Source of the DNA: Microbacterium sp. Leaf288
Lineage (GTDB): Bacteria; Actinomycetota; Actinomycetes; Actinomycetales; Microbacteriaceae
Direction of reading: 5' to 3'
DNA: 64,000 bases
Assembly (NCBI RefSeq): GCF_001422925.1
Contig: NZ_LMNI01000010.1
Span: forward strand, 124,001 to 188,000
Positions within the stretch are counted from its first letter, which is position 1. Each line of letters starts with the position of its first letter. Of the stretch, positions 36,244 through 44,868 are shown piece after piece. Made by a program: the position numbers and the translations under genes. The notes under the pieces were generated by a model. That model saw nothing but the letters and a program-made list of their open reading frames with translations. It was not told the DNA's origin and did not search any database.

Positions 36244-38094
36244 CTACTGGTCGGACTCCTTCTCGCGGTTGCGCGGAGGCTTCCTCCCGGGCTCGGGCTC
36301 AGGAACGATGACGTTCGAGGGGCGCACGGGCACCTCGCCGTGCTTGCCGTCGTCGAGCGGCTTGTGCGGAGCGTCCGGAACGCCGGCGCGCTCGTGAGCC
36401 GCCTGGATCTCGAGGTCTTCCTCGGCCGCGATGTGGTCGAGGTCGTGGTGCTGGTGAGCCAGCGCCGCGTCGAGCTCGGCCTGCGTGACGGGGGTGAGGC
36501 GGTCCTCGAAGAACCAGCGCGAGATGGAGGCGCGGAGGTTCTCGTGCCACGGGATCTGACCCTTGGCGTTCGGACGTACCACCAGCGGCTCGTACGTGTC
36601 GAAGTCGGCCAGCTTGAAGCGCTCGTAGTCGTCGACGGGCTGGTGCACCTCGATGTACTCACCGCCGGGGAGGCGGACGATGCGACCAGACTCGTAGCCG
36701 TGCAGCGCGATCTCGCGGTCCTTCTTCTGCAGCGCGATGCAGATGCGCTTGGTGACGAAGTACGCGATCACCGGGCCCAGGATCAGCAGCGCCTGCAGCG
36801 TGTGGATCACGCCCTCCATCGTCAGCCAGAAGTGCGTGGCGATGATGTCGGAGGCTGCCGCGGCCCACAGCACCGCGTAGAACGTGACGCCTGCCGCGCC
36901 GATCGCGGTGCGGGTCGCCGAGTTGCGCGGACGCTGGGCGATGTGGTGCTCGCGCTTGTCGCCGGTGACCCACGCCTCGATGAAGGGGTAGATCAGGACG
37001 AGCACGATGAACAGGCCGAGCACGACGAGCGGCACGATGATGTTGAACGACCACGTGCGGTCGAGGAACACGATCTCCCAGCCCGGCGGAACCAGGCGCA
37101 GGGCGCCGTCCGCGAAGCCGATGTACCAGTCGGGCTGGGTGCCGGCGGAGACGGGGGACGGGTCGTAGGGGCCGTAGTTCCAGATCGGGTTGATCGTGAA
37201 CAGCGAGGCGATGAGCACGATCACGCCGAACGTGATGAACAGGAAGCCGCCCATCTTCGACATGTAGACCGGCATCATCGGGTAGCCGACCACGACGCTG
37301 TTCGTGCGGCCGGCGCCGGCGAACTGCGTGTGCTTGTTGATCACCATGAGCATCAGGTGGAGCACCAGCAGGCCGACGAGGATCGCGGGCAGCAGCAGGA
37401 TGTGCAGCGTGTAGAGGCGGCCGACGATCGCGTCGCCCGGGAACTGTCCGCCGAACAGCAGGAACGAGGTCCACGTTCCGATGATCGGGATGCCCTTGAC
37501 CATGCCGTCGATGATGCGCAGGCCGTTGCCCGACAGCACGTCGTCGGGGAGCGAGTAGCCGGTGAAGCCCTCGCCCATCGCGAGGATGAACAGGATGAAG
37601 CCGATCACCCAGTTGAGCTCGCGCGGCTTGCGGAACGCGCCCGTGAAGAACACGCGCAGCATGTGCACGCCGATACCGGCGACGAACACCAGGGCGGCCC
37701 AGTGGTGCATCTGCCGGACGAGCAGACCGCCGCGCAGATCGAACGAGATCTCGAGCGTCGACGCCATGGCGGCCGACATCTCGATGCCGCGCATCGGCAG
37801 GTAGGCGCCGTTGTAGTGCGTCTCGACCATCGACGCCTGGAAGAAGAACGTCAGGAACGTGCCCGAGAGGAGCACGACGACGAACGCCCACAGGGCGATC
37901 TCGCCCAGCATGAACGACCAGTGGTCGGGGAAGATCTTGCGGCCGAGCTCCTTGACGAAGCCGGAGAGGCTCGTGCGCTCGTCGATGTAGTTCGCGGTGG
38001 CGCCGATGAAGCGGCCGCCCAGCGGACGGTCGCCGTTGCGTGAGACGGGAGCCACAGGAGCCGCAGGCTGCTCAGTGACGGTTGAGGTGCTCAA
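36244..38094 (-). CDS. qcrB: Cytochrome bc1 complex cytochrome b subunit (QcrB)
   Basis: 616 aa, di-haem cytochrome b that oxidises menaquinol and passes electrons to QcrA. Haem histidines lie in MHHWAALVFVAGIGVHMLRV and HILLLPAILVGLLVLHLMLM. The Qo motif region contains PPGWEIVF (variant of PEWY). A long hydrophilic actinobacterial C-terminus (about 480-616) follows. The TTG start overlaps the qcrA stop (TTGA), with GGGAG 5 bases before it inside qcrA. Last gene of ctaE-qcrC-qcrA-qcrB. Confidence 0.97.
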   Translation of the reverse strand: MSTSTVTEQPAAPVAPVSRNGDRPLGGRFIGATANYIDERTSLSGFVKELGRKIFPDHWSFMLGEIALWAFVVVLLSGTFLTFFFQASMVETHYNGAYLPMRGIEMSAAMASTLEISFDLRGGLLVRQMHHWAALVFVAGIGVHMLRVFFTGAFRKPRELNWVIGFILFILAMGEGFTGYSLPDDVLSGNGLRIIDGMVKGIPIIGTWTSFLLFGGQFPGDAIVGRLYTLHILLLPAILVGLLVLHLMLMVINKHTQFAGAGRTNSVVVGYPMMPVYMSKMGGFLFITFGVIVLIASLFTINPIWNYGPYDPSPVSAGTQPDWYIGFADGALRLVPPGWEIVFLDRTWSFNIIVPLVVLGLFIVLVLIYPFIEAWVTGDKREHHIAQRPRNSATRTAIGAAGVTFYAVLWAAAASDIIATHFWLTMEGVIHTLQALLILGPVIAYFVTKRICIALQKKDREIALHGYESGRIVRLPGGEYIEVHQPVDDYERFKLADFDTYEPLVVRPNAKGQIPWHENLRASISRWFFEDRLTPVTQAELDAALAHQHHDLDHIAAEEDLEIQAAHERAGVPDAPHKPLDDGKHGEVPVRPSNVIVPEPEPGRKPPRNREKESDQ

Positions 38095-39170
38095 TGACGC
38101 TCCCAGAAGCTCGGGCCGACGGGTTCGAGGAAGTCGCTGCGGGCTACGAGGTAGCCCTCGTCGTCGACGGTGATGGGCAGCTGCGGCAGCGGACGCGCCG
38201 CCGGGCCGAAGATGACCTTCGCGTGGTCGGTCACATCGAACTGCGACTGGTGGCACGGGCACAGCAGGTGGTGTGTCTGCTGCTCGTAGAGCGCGACCGG
38301 GCAGCCGACGTGGGTGCACACCTTCGAGTACGCGACGATGCCGTTGTACGACCACTCCTTGCGGTCCTCGGACTCGGTGAGCTGCTCGGGGAGCAGACGC
38401 ACAAGGAGCACGAGTGCCTTGGCCTTCTCATCGAGGTAGCCCTCGCTGTGCGAGACCTCGGCGAGGGCCTCGGGGATGACGTGCACCGCGGAGCCGAGGG
38501 TGAGGTCGGCCGCCTTGATGGGCTCGCCCGAGGGGTCGTGCGCCAGGCGCATGCCCTCCTTCCACATGGTGTGCTCGAGGAGGTACACGGGGTCGCCGGC
38601 ATGCGGCTTCTCCGGCGAGTTGAACGGCGCGAGGCCGCGGAACAGCACGACGCCGGGCACGACCGATGCCACGAGTGCGGCGATCAGCGAGTTGCGCACC
38701 ATCGCACGACGGCCGAAGCCGGACTCGGCGTCCGCGTCGGCGAAGGCCTTGATGGCGGCCTCACGCGTCGTGTCGCGGCCGCGCGTCGCGTGACGGGGCT
38801 CCACGAACTCCCTGTCGGACATGACGGCCTTCGACCAGTGGATCGCGCCCACGCCGATGGCCAGCAGCGCGAAGGCGATGCCGAGTCCGATGAAGAGGTT
38901 GTTGTTGCGGATGTCGACGATCCGCCCGCTCTCGATCGGGAAGAGCATGTAGGCGGCGATCGCCCAGATGCTGCCGGCGATCGACAGGTAGAAGAGCGTG
39001 TAGATGGCACGGACCGCGCGCTTCATCGAAGCGGGGTCCTTGTCGGTCATCCGCTCGCGGTGCGGGGGGAGGCCAGGGTTGTGCACCGGGTCGGTGACCG
39101 CCACAGCGAGCCCGGGGGAGGGCTTCCAGGAAGCCCTCTCGTGCTCTAGCGGGTCGTCCTCGTGGGCCAT
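38091..39170 (-). CDS. qcrA: Rieske iron-sulfur subunit (QcrA)
   Basis: 359 aa. Three N-terminal membrane segments (about 53-75, 92-110 and 160-178), typical of actinobacterial QcrA, precede the Rieske domain. The 2Fe-2S ligands are Cys285 and His287 in CTHVGC and Cys304 and His307 in CPCH. The disulfide pair would be Cys290-Cys306. ATG 39170 follows GAGGAG; an in-frame ATG five codons upstream is less well placed. It moves electrons from QcrB to the haems of QcrC. Confidence 0.97.
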   Translation of the reverse strand: MAHEDDPLEHERASWKPSPGLAVAVTDPVHNPGLPPHRERMTDKDPASMKRAVRAIYTLFYLSIAGSIWAIAAYMLFPIESGRIVDIRNNNLFIGLGIAFALLAIGVGAIHWSKAVMSDREFVEPRHATRGRDTTREAAIKAFADADAESGFGRRAMVRNSLIAALVASVVPGVVLFRGLAPFNSPEKPHAGDPVYLLEHTMWKEGMRLAHDPSGEPIKAADLTLGSAVHVIPEALAEVSHSEGYLDEKAKALVLLVRLLPEQLTESEDRKEWSYNGIVAYSKVCTHVGCPVALYEQQTHHLLCPCHQSQFDVTDHAKVIFGPAARPLPQLPITVDDEGYLVARSDFLEPVGPSFWERH

Positions 39171-39208
39171 GCTGCTCCTCGTCAAGTCTTACGTGTGTCG
39201 TTCGTCGA

Positions 39209-40012
39209 TCAGTTGGACTTCGCCGTGATCCACACGGTGATGGCGATCAGCGAGCCGATGCCGAAGATCCAGATGAAGAGGCCCTCCGAGACGGGGCCGA
39301 GCGAGCCGAGCGAGAATCCGCCCGCAGACTCGTTGTCCTGCAGGTACAGCAGGTAGGTGATGATGTCGCGCTTCTCTTCGGTGGTCAGCGTCATGTCGTT
39401 GAACACCGGCATGTTCTGCGGACCCGTGACCATCGCCGCGTACATGTTCAGCGGCGTGGTGGTGTGCAGGTTGGGGGCGTACTTGCCCTCGGTGAGCGCA
39501 CCGCCGGCGCCGGCGACGTTGTGGCACATGGCGCAGTTGATGCGGAAGAGCTCGCCACCCTCGGATGCGCTGCCGCCGCCGTCGAGGACCTCGTCCTCGG
39601 GGTAGGTCGGACCGGGCGCGATCGACTGGATGTAGGCGCCGATCGCGGTGATCTGCTCCTCGGTGAACTGCGCCGGCTTCTGCGGAGCCTGCGGGCCCTG
39701 CATCTGCAGCGGCATGCGGCCGGTGCTCATCTGGAAGTGCACGGCGAGCTCGCCGACGCCGTAGAGCGACGGGCCGTCCTCGGTGCCCTGCACGTCCAGG
39801 CCGTGGCACGTGGCGCAGTTGGCCTGGAACAGCTTCTTGCCGTCTTCGACGGTGAGCGCGGAGTTCGTGACGGTCTCGGGCGTCGTGGCCGCCATCGCGG
39901 CGGATGCCCCGGCGTAGACGCCGCCCGTGATGAGCAGGCCGATGCCGATCAGTGCGGCTGCGGCCCAGGGGCTGCGGCGGCCTTTCGAGCGGCGCGTGGT
40001 CTGTCGTGCCAT
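39209..40012 (-). CDS. qcrC: Di-haem cytochrome c subunit (QcrC)
   Basis: 267 aa. An N-terminal membrane anchor (about 17-40), two class I cytochrome c domains with CATCH at 66-70 and CAMCH at 160-164, and a C-terminal membrane helix (about 242-262). It replaces the soluble cytochrome c and connects QcrB/QcrA directly to the CuA of CtaC. ATG 40012 gives the basic MARQTTRRSKGRRS head. It starts 20 bases after ctaE and ends 38 before qcrA. Confidence 0.97.
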   Translation of the reverse strand: MARQTTRRSKGRRSPWAAAALIGIGLLITGGVYAGASAAMAATTPETVTNSALTVEDGKKLFQANCATCHGLDVQGTEDGPSLYGVGELAVHFQMSTGRMPLQMQGPQAPQKPAQFTEEQITAIGAYIQSIAPGPTYPEDEVLDGGGSASEGGELFRINCAMCHNVAGAGGALTEGKYAPNLHTTTPLNMYAAMVTGPQNMPVFNDMTLTTEEKRDIITYLLYLQDNESAGGFSLGSLGPVSEGLFIWIFGIGSLIAITVWITAKSN

Positions 40013-40032
40013 GTCGGGTTTCAGCTCCGCTC

Positions 40033-40665
40033 TCACTTGAGGAAGTAGATGACGAGGAAGAGGGCGATCCAGACGACGTCGACGAAGTGCCAGTAGTAGG
40101 ACACGACGATCGAGGACGTCATCTCTTTGCGCCCGAAGTTCTTGACGGCGTACGCGCGCCCGATGACGAGGAGGAAGGCGATGAGGCCGCCCGTCACGTG
40201 CAGGGCGTGGAAGCCGGTGGTGAGGTAGAAGGCCGACGCGTAGGAGTTCGCGCTGATCGGCATGCCCTCGGCGACGAGCTGGGCGTACTCCCACACCTGG
40301 CCCGAGACGAAGATCGCGCCGAGCGCGAAGGTCAGCCAGAACCACTCGACCATGCCCCAGCCGAGCCAGCCGCGCTTCTTCGTCGAGTAGGGCTGGAAGC
40401 GCTCTGCGGCGAACACGCCCATCTGGCACGTGACCGAGGACAGCACGAGGATGATCGTGTTGACGGTCGCGTACGGGATGTTCAGCAGCTGCGTCTCCTG
40501 CGCCCACAGTTCGGGCGAGGTGTTGCGCAGGGTGAAGTAGATCGCGAAGAGGCCCGCGAAGAACATCACCTCGCTGCCGAGCCACACGATGGTTCCGACA
40601 GCGACCGGATCCGGCCGCTTGACGGACCGCATGGCCTGGGAGTAGGTCGCTGTGGAGGTCGTCAC
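40033..40665 (-). CDS. ctaE: Cytochrome c oxidase subunit III (CtaE)
   Basis: 210 aa, five to seven membrane helices, the non-catalytic third oxidase subunit. Family blocks are [34 protein letters not shown] and [22 protein letters not shown] 40665 was preferred over ATG 40674 because a CATAAT -10 ends 7 bases before it and overlaps the ATG, so the transcript would start at the GTG. First gene of the ctaE-qcrCAB operon. Confidence 0.95.
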   Translation of the reverse strand: MTTSTATYSQAMRSVKRPDPVAVGTIVWLGSEVMFFAGLFAIYFTLRNTSPELWAQETQLLNIPYATVNTIILVLSSVTCQMGVFAAERFQPYSTKKRGWLGWGMVEWFWLTFALGAIFVSGQVWEYAQLVAEGMPISANSYASAFYLTTGFHALHVTGGLIAFLLVIGRAYAVKNFGRKEMTSSIVVSYYWHFVDVVWIALFLVIYFLK

Positions 40666-40672
40666 GCTCCCC

Positions 40673-40678
40673 ATTATG
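40673..40678 (-). promoter_or_regulatory. -10 element of the ctaE-qcrCAB operon
   Basis: CATAAT (five of six matches to TATAAT) on the minus strand ends 7 bases before the GTG at 40665, predicting a leaderless mRNA. Confidence 0.55.
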
Positions 40679-40715
40679 GCCGATTCGAGGCGTCGATTTT
40701 CGCATCGGAGGGCAT

Positions 40716-40788
40716 GTCTTCACCTCCTCCGGAACTTAGGGGAGCCTAAAAGGACCCTGCGACTTCGCCGTGAACCCGTGGTGAAGAC
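40716..40788. promoter_or_regulatory. Iron-box-like dyad inside a 9-bp inverted repeat, ctaE-trpD gap
   Basis: TTAGG-GGAG-CCTAA (40736-40749) resembles the left part of the DtxR/IdeR operator (TTAGGTTAGSCTAA...), matching about 13 of 19 positions including flank. It lies within a wider 9-bp inverted repeat, GTCTTCACC (40716-40724) and GGTGAAGAC (40780-40788). Both lie upstream of the haem- and Fe-S-rich ctaE-qcrCAB operon. Binding by an iron regulator is inference. Confidence 0.4.
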
Positions 40789-40847
40789 GCAGAATCGCCG
40801 CGCCCGGGACGCCGTGTCACGAAACGGTTCCGATTCCCGAGCCCGGC

Positions 40848-40853
40848 TAGGCT
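40848..40853 (+). promoter_or_regulatory. -10 element of trpD
   Basis: TAGGCT lies 8 bases before the trpD ATG. Confidence 0.45.
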
Positions 40854-40861
40854 TCTCGGTT

Positions 40862-41923
40862 ATGGCGGAGCTGTACACCTGGCCGGGAATCCTCACCACG
40901 CTGCTCGAGCGGCGCGACCTCACCGTCTCGGAGTCGACGTGGGCGATGCGGCAGATCATGTCGGGCACCGCCACCCCCTCTCAGCTGGCGGGTTTCCTCG
41001 TCGCGCTGCGCGCCAAGGGCGAGACGGTGGACGAGATCGTCGGCTTCCGCGACGCGATCCTCGAGGCCGCGCTCCCGCTGCCGGTCGACGCCGCCGTCCT
41101 CGACATCGTGGGCACCGGCGGCGACCGCTTCGGCACCGTCAACGTGTCGACGATGTCGGCGCTCGTGGCCGCAGCATCCGGGATCCCCGTCGTCAAGCAC
41201 GGCAACAAGGCGGCCAGCTCCTCGTCGGGATCCTCCGACGTGCTGGGCGCGCTCGGCGTCGACCTCGCGCTGTCGCCGGCCGCCGTGGCCGAGACGCTCT
41301 CCCGCACCGGCATCACGTTCGCGTTCGCGGGCGCCTTCCACCCCGGGTTCAAGAACGCGGCGGCGACGCGCAGCGAGCTCGGCGTCCCCACGGTCTTCAA
41401 CTTCCTCGGGCCGCTGTGCAACCCGGCGCGCGCCGAGGCGAACGCGGTCGGCGTGGCCCACCTCGACCGGGTGCCGCTCATCACGGGCGTGTTCCGGACG
41501 CGAGGCGCGACGGCGCTGGTGTTCCGCGGCGACGACGGCCTGGACGAGCTCACGACGACCGGTCACAGCCGGCTGTGGGAGGTCAGTCGCGGCGACATCC
41601 ACGAGCACGACCTGGACCCGCGCGACCTCGGCATCCCGCTCGCCGACATCGACGACCTGCTGGGCGGCGACCCGGCTCACAACGCCGGCGTGGTGCGGCG
41701 GGTGCTCGGCGGCGAGGAGGGCGCGGTGCGCGACATCGTGCTGCTGAACGCGGCCGCGGGCATGGTCGCCTACCGCCTGTTCCGCGACGCGGCACAGGTG
41801 CAGCGGCCGATCCTCGAGCGCCTCGCCGAGGCCCGTGACGACGCCGCCGCCGCGATCGACAGCGGCGCGGCGACGGCCACGTTGGACCGCTGGGTCGAGG
41901 CGACGCGCGCACTCGCCTCCTAG
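40862..41923 (+). CDS. trpD: Anthranilate phosphoribosyltransferase
   Basis: 353 aa. It joins anthranilate and PRPP in tryptophan synthesis. The PRPP motif GTGGD is at 84-88, followed by NVSTMSALVAAASGIPVVKHGNKAASSSSG and the family block NFLGPLCNPARA (quoted in two parts of the same region). ATG 40862 gives the expected N-terminus although the frame is open much further upstream. It stands alone without other trp genes. An upstream motif is shared with the sugar operon promoter region near 44.7 kb. Confidence 0.94.
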   Translation: MAELYTWPGILTTLLERRDLTVSESTWAMRQIMSGTATPSQLAGFLVALRAKGETVDEIVGFRDAILEAALPLPVDAAVLDIVGTGGDRFGTVNVSTMSALVAAASGIPVVKHGNKAASSSSGSSDVLGALGVDLALSPAAVAETLSRTGITFAFAGAFHPGFKNAAATRSELGVPTVFNFLGPLCNPARAEANAVGVAHLDRVPLITGVFRTRGATALVFRGDDGLDELTTTGHSRLWEVSRGDIHEHDLDPRDLGIPLADIDDLLGGDPAHNAGVVRRVLGGEEGAVRDIVLLNAAAGMVAYRLFRDAAQVQRPILERLAEARDDAAAAIDSGAATATLDRWVEATRALAS

Positions 41924-42023
41924 GCCTGGCTCCGCGTCGGGGTTTTCCCCGGCGCGCGCTCTTCCGTCCCGATGCGCGGCGCCGCTAGCGTGTGGCTCAA
42001 CGACCCGCATCCGAGGAGGACGC

Positions 42024-42515
42024 ATGAGCGAGGAAGAACCCCGCAGCACCACCGACGTGATCGAGCCCCCCGAGAAGAAGGTCGGCCTCGTGAAGGCCGT
42101 CGGCATCCTCGGGATCATCGGCGGTGTGCTGCTGATCCTGGTCGGCATCATCGCGTGGATCGGCGTGACGAATCAGCTCACGGCGGAGAACATCACCATC
42201 CCCGACGACGCGGCAGCCTTCCAGGGCCAGCAGGTCACCGGCCCCTTCACGGCCTACGTGCAGGCCGACATCATCAACACCCACGCCCTCGAGGCGTCCG
42301 GTGGCAAGACGTATGCGGAGCTCGACCAGGACGACCCGGTGCGGGCCACCGTGATGCAGGCGTCGTTCCTGCGCGCCTCGCTGTTCACCTCGGTCGTCGC
42401 CTACGGCGTCGCGCTGTTCGCCGCAGGCATGGGCGTGCTCGCGATCCTCTTCGGCTGGGCCATCCACCGGCTGGCGAGCGTGCCGGTGGTGATCCGGCGC
42501 TCCAACGTCGCCTGA
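42024..42515 (+). CDS. Small two-helix membrane protein of unknown function
   Basis: 163 aa. Two membrane helices (about 23-48 and 124-150) flank an outer domain with NITIPDDAAAFQGQQV and DQDDPVRATVMQASFLRASL. Related actinobacterial proteins have been labelled aromatic ring-opening dioxygenase LigA in databases (from memory), but no metal site or catalytic motif is visible, so that name should not be used. AGGAGG (42014-42019) lies 4 bases before ATG 42024. Confidence 0.8.
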   Translation: MSEEEPRSTTDVIEPPEKKVGLVKAVGILGIIGGVLLILVGIIAWIGVTNQLTAENITIPDDAAAFQGQQVTGPFTAYVQADIINTHALEASGGKTYAELDQDDPVRATVMQASFLRASLFTSVVAYGVALFAAGMGVLAILFGWAIHRLASVPVVIRRSNVA

Positions 42516-42532
42516 TCCGTCGCCCGTCGCAC

Positions 42533-43534
42533 GTGAACCCCCACGACGCGCTCACCGAGATCGCCACGCTCCTCGAGCGTGAGCGCTCGTCCCGGTACAA
42601 GTCGAAGGCGTTCCGTGCGGCGGCCGACGCGATCGAGGGCCTGAGCGACGCGGAACTGCGGGACCCCGCCGCCCTGCGCCGCCGCAAGGGGATCGGCGAC
42701 TCCACGTTCGCCGTGATCCAGCAGGCGCTGGCGGACGACGTGCCGGGATACCTCGTGGACCTGCGCGAACGCGCCGGGGTGCAGCGCACGTCCTCCCTGC
42801 GGCCGCTGCTGCGGGGCGACCTGCACTCGCACAGCGACTGGTCCGACGGCCTCACCTCCATCGACCTCATGGTCGACGCGGCGAGAGCACTCGGCCACGA
42901 GTACCTCGCCCTCACGGATCATTCGCCGCGGCTGCGCGTCGCGAACGGGCTGTCGCCCGAGCGCCTGCGCTCCCAGCTCGAGGTCGTCGCGGGCATGAGC
43001 GGAGACGGGTTCGCCCTGCTGTCGGGCATCGAGGTCGACATCCTCGAGGACGGCGCCCTCGATCAGGAACCCGACCTCCTCGCCGAGCTCGACGTCGTGG
43101 TCGCGTCCGCCCACTCCAAGCTCCGCATGGAGCGCGGTCCGATGACACGGCGTCTGGTCGCGGCGGCGTCGAGTCCACACATCGACGTCCTCGGGCACGT
43201 CACCGGCCGCCTCGTCGAAGGATCCCGCGGAACGCGGCCACCCTCGACCTTCGACGCGCGGGCCGTGTTCGAGGCCTGCGAGGCCCACGGCGTCGCGGTC
43301 GAGATCAACTCCCGTCCGGAGCGTCGGGACCCTCCCGACGACCTCATGGCGCTGGCGCTGGAGATCGGATGCCTCTTCTCGATCGATTCGGACGCCCATG
43401 CGCCCGGCCAGCTCTCGCTGCTGGACTACGGCGCCGAGCGTGCCGAGCGCATCGGCGTTCCGCCCGAGCGCATCGTCACGACATGGTCGCTGGACAAGCT
43501 GCGCGAGTGGACCGGACGCGACCGCGGCGCCTGA
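42533..43534 (+). CDS. PHP-domain phosphoesterase, PolX-like without polymerase
   Basis: 333 aa. Residues 1-75 are helical with a helix-hairpin-helix-like segment (KGIGDSTFAVIQQAL, about 52-66), as in the fingers/8-kDa region of family X polymerases. Residues 95-333 form a PHP domain: DLHSHSDWSDG at 96-106, LTDHSPR, GIEVDI, SAHSKL and SIDSDAH carry the metal ligands. The polymerase palm is missing, so it is probably a DNA or nucleotide phosphoesterase. GTG 42533 follows the previous stop by 17 bases. Substrate unknown. Confidence 0.8.
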   Translation: MNPHDALTEIATLLERERSSRYKSKAFRAAADAIEGLSDAELRDPAALRRRKGIGDSTFAVIQQALADDVPGYLVDLRERAGVQRTSSLRPLLRGDLHSHSDWSDGLTSIDLMVDAARALGHEYLALTDHSPRLRVANGLSPERLRSQLEVVAGMSGDGFALLSGIEVDILEDGALDQEPDLLAELDVVVASAHSKLRMERGPMTRRLVAAASSPHIDVLGHVTGRLVEGSRGTRPPSTFDARAVFEACEAHGVAVEINSRPERRDPPDDLMALALEIGCLFSIDSDAHAPGQLSLLDYGAERAERIGVPPERIVTTWSLDKLREWTGRDRGA

Positions 43535-43568
43535 CCCCGCCGTGGCGGGCCGGCGCCGCAGCAGGGGA

Positions 43569-43736
43569 TCACAGGGCTGCGTTGGCCCGAAGCACCTCGA
43601 GGCGCGCGCGGTACTCGGTCTCGTCGATGTCGCCCTTCGAGAAGCGCTCCGCGAGCGTGGCCTCGCCCTGGCGGAACCGGATCAGACGGTGTCGAGGGCG
43701 TCGACGATGCGGTTCATCGACGCGCCCAGCGCCCAC
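43569..43736 (-). pseudogene. SHOCT-domain fragment
   Basis: A 55-codon minus-strand frame (possible GTG at 43736) ends FRQGEATLAERFSKGDIDET followed by EYRARLEVLRANAAL, a good SHOCT motif normally found at the C-terminus of larger membrane proteins. Its first 18 codons overlap the end of the exonuclease gene in another frame and look unlike protein. It may be a remnant of a deleted gene or a very small gene coupled to the exonuclease. Confidence 0.4.
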
Positions 43737-44605
43737 TGCTCGGCGAGGGACGCCGCAACTGTCTTCCCCTGCTCGGTGAGCGGTCGCAGGCGCGGGTCGG
43801 GCACGTCCAGCGGGAGGTCGCGCACGACGGCCACGACCTGCGGCGCGACGGCGAGATAGGGGAGGCCTGCGAGCACCTTGGAGCGCACGCCCGCGGACAT
43901 GCCCTCACCGAGCTCGGCCGCGGCGACGATTCCGGCGAGATCGCCGTGGGTCGCGAGAAGGCCGGCCGCGGTCTTCTCGCCGATGCCGGCGACGCCGGGG
44001 AGACCGTCGGACGAGTCGCCGCGGAGCGTGGCGAAGTCGGCGTACTGCGAAGGGAGGACGCCGTACTTGGCGACCACGGACGCATCGGTGAGCACCTCGA
44101 GGTTGCTCATGCCCCGCGCGGTGTAGACGACGCGGACATCGCGCTCGTCGTCGACGAGCTGGAAGAGGTCGCGGTCGCCGGTGACGATGTCGACCGGCAT
44201 GGTCGCGGTGGAGGCGAGGGTGCCGATGACGTCGTCGGCTTCGTGGGCGGTGGCGCCGACGATGCGGATCCCGAGGGTGTCGAGCGCCTCGCGGATGACG
44301 GGAACCTGCACCTCGAGGGGATCGGGCACCTCCTCGAGGTCGGGTCCGCCCGCGACGACCTCGGCGACGCGATGCGTCTTGTAGGTCGGGATGAGGTCGA
44401 CGCGCCACTGCGGTCGCCAGTCGTCGTCCCAGCACGCGACGAGGTGAGTGGGGCGGTACGTCGTGACGAGCCGCGTGATGATGTCGAGGAACCCTCGGAC
44501 GGCGTTGACGGGGGTGCCGTCCGGAGCGCGCACGGTGTCGGGCACCCCGTAGAACGCGCGGAAGTACAGGGACGCGGAGTCGAGCAGCATGAGACGGTCG
44601 GTCAC
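43682..44605 (-). CDS. Stand-alone 5'-3' exonuclease (PolA N-terminal domain family)
   Basis: 307 aa, FEN-like nuclease that removes RNA or DNA flaps, normally the N-terminal part of DNA polymerase I. Metal-binding blocks are LMLLDSASLYFRAFYG, EADDVIGTLA, DIVTGDRDLFQLV and the helix-3-turn-helix GDSSDGLPGVAGIGEKTAA. No polymerase domain follows. GTG 44605 is chosen because AGGA precedes it by 7 bases and the conserved first strand begins there; 65 upstream codons lack similarity. It may supplement the full PolA expected elsewhere. Confidence 0.92.
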   Translation of the reverse strand: MTDRLMLLDSASLYFRAFYGVPDTVRAPDGTPVNAVRGFLDIITRLVTTYRPTHLVACWDDDWRPQWRVDLIPTYKTHRVAEVVAGGPDLEEVPDPLEVQVPVIREALDTLGIRIVGATAHEADDVIGTLASTATMPVDIVTGDRDLFQLVDDERDVRVVYTARGMSNLEVLTDASVVAKYGVLPSQYADFATLRGDSSDGLPGVAGIGEKTAAGLLATHGDLAGIVAAAELGEGMSAGVRSKVLAGLPYLAVAPQVVAVVRDLPLDVPDPRLRPLTEQGKTVAASLAEQWALGASMNRIVDALDTV

Positions 44606-44647
44606 GCGTTCATCCTGGCATGCACCGCCGACGCCCGTGGGTGCACG

Positions 44648-44719
44648 GAATCGGACCGAACGGGCGACACGCCGCGTGCTCGGTCCGGCAGACGGCGTGT
44701 CGCGAACGATCTCCGATTC
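44648..44719. repeat. Nested inverted repeat upstream of the sugar operon
   Basis: Outer arms GAATCGGA (44648-44655) and TCCGATTC (44712-44719) and inner arms GCGACACGCCG (44664-44674) and CGGCGTGTCGC (44693-44703) are separated by two 8-base internal gaps. Each half is one copy of a motif also found before trpD (40808-40836). The rest of the 263-base divergent gap holds no gene; the operon ribosome site GGGAGGAGG lies near 44853-44861. Confidence 0.6.
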
Positions 44720-44868
44720 TGTGCCGCGCGCCGCCCCCGGCCACCCTCCGTTCACCTGCCGGACCGGTCGCCGTCGCACGGCAGGACCCATCGCGTTCAC
44801 ATCCGGCGCCCACCGTGGGGAGACAGCGCTGAGCCCGATCGTGAGGGCCGGCCGGGAGGAGGCGCCGC

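Noticed and set aside
35917..38043. A 708-codon open frame on the plus strand
   Set aside because: Antisense to qcrB, which has all expected haem histidines; the plus-strand product is low-complexity and charged.
41938..41951. Terminator after trpD
   Set aside because: CGGGG-TTTT-CCCCG is only a 5-bp stem with no downstream T tract; too weak to annotate.
42024..42515. Aromatic ring-opening dioxygenase LigA
   Set aside because: This label circulates for similar sequences, but the protein is a short two-helix membrane protein without metal ligands.
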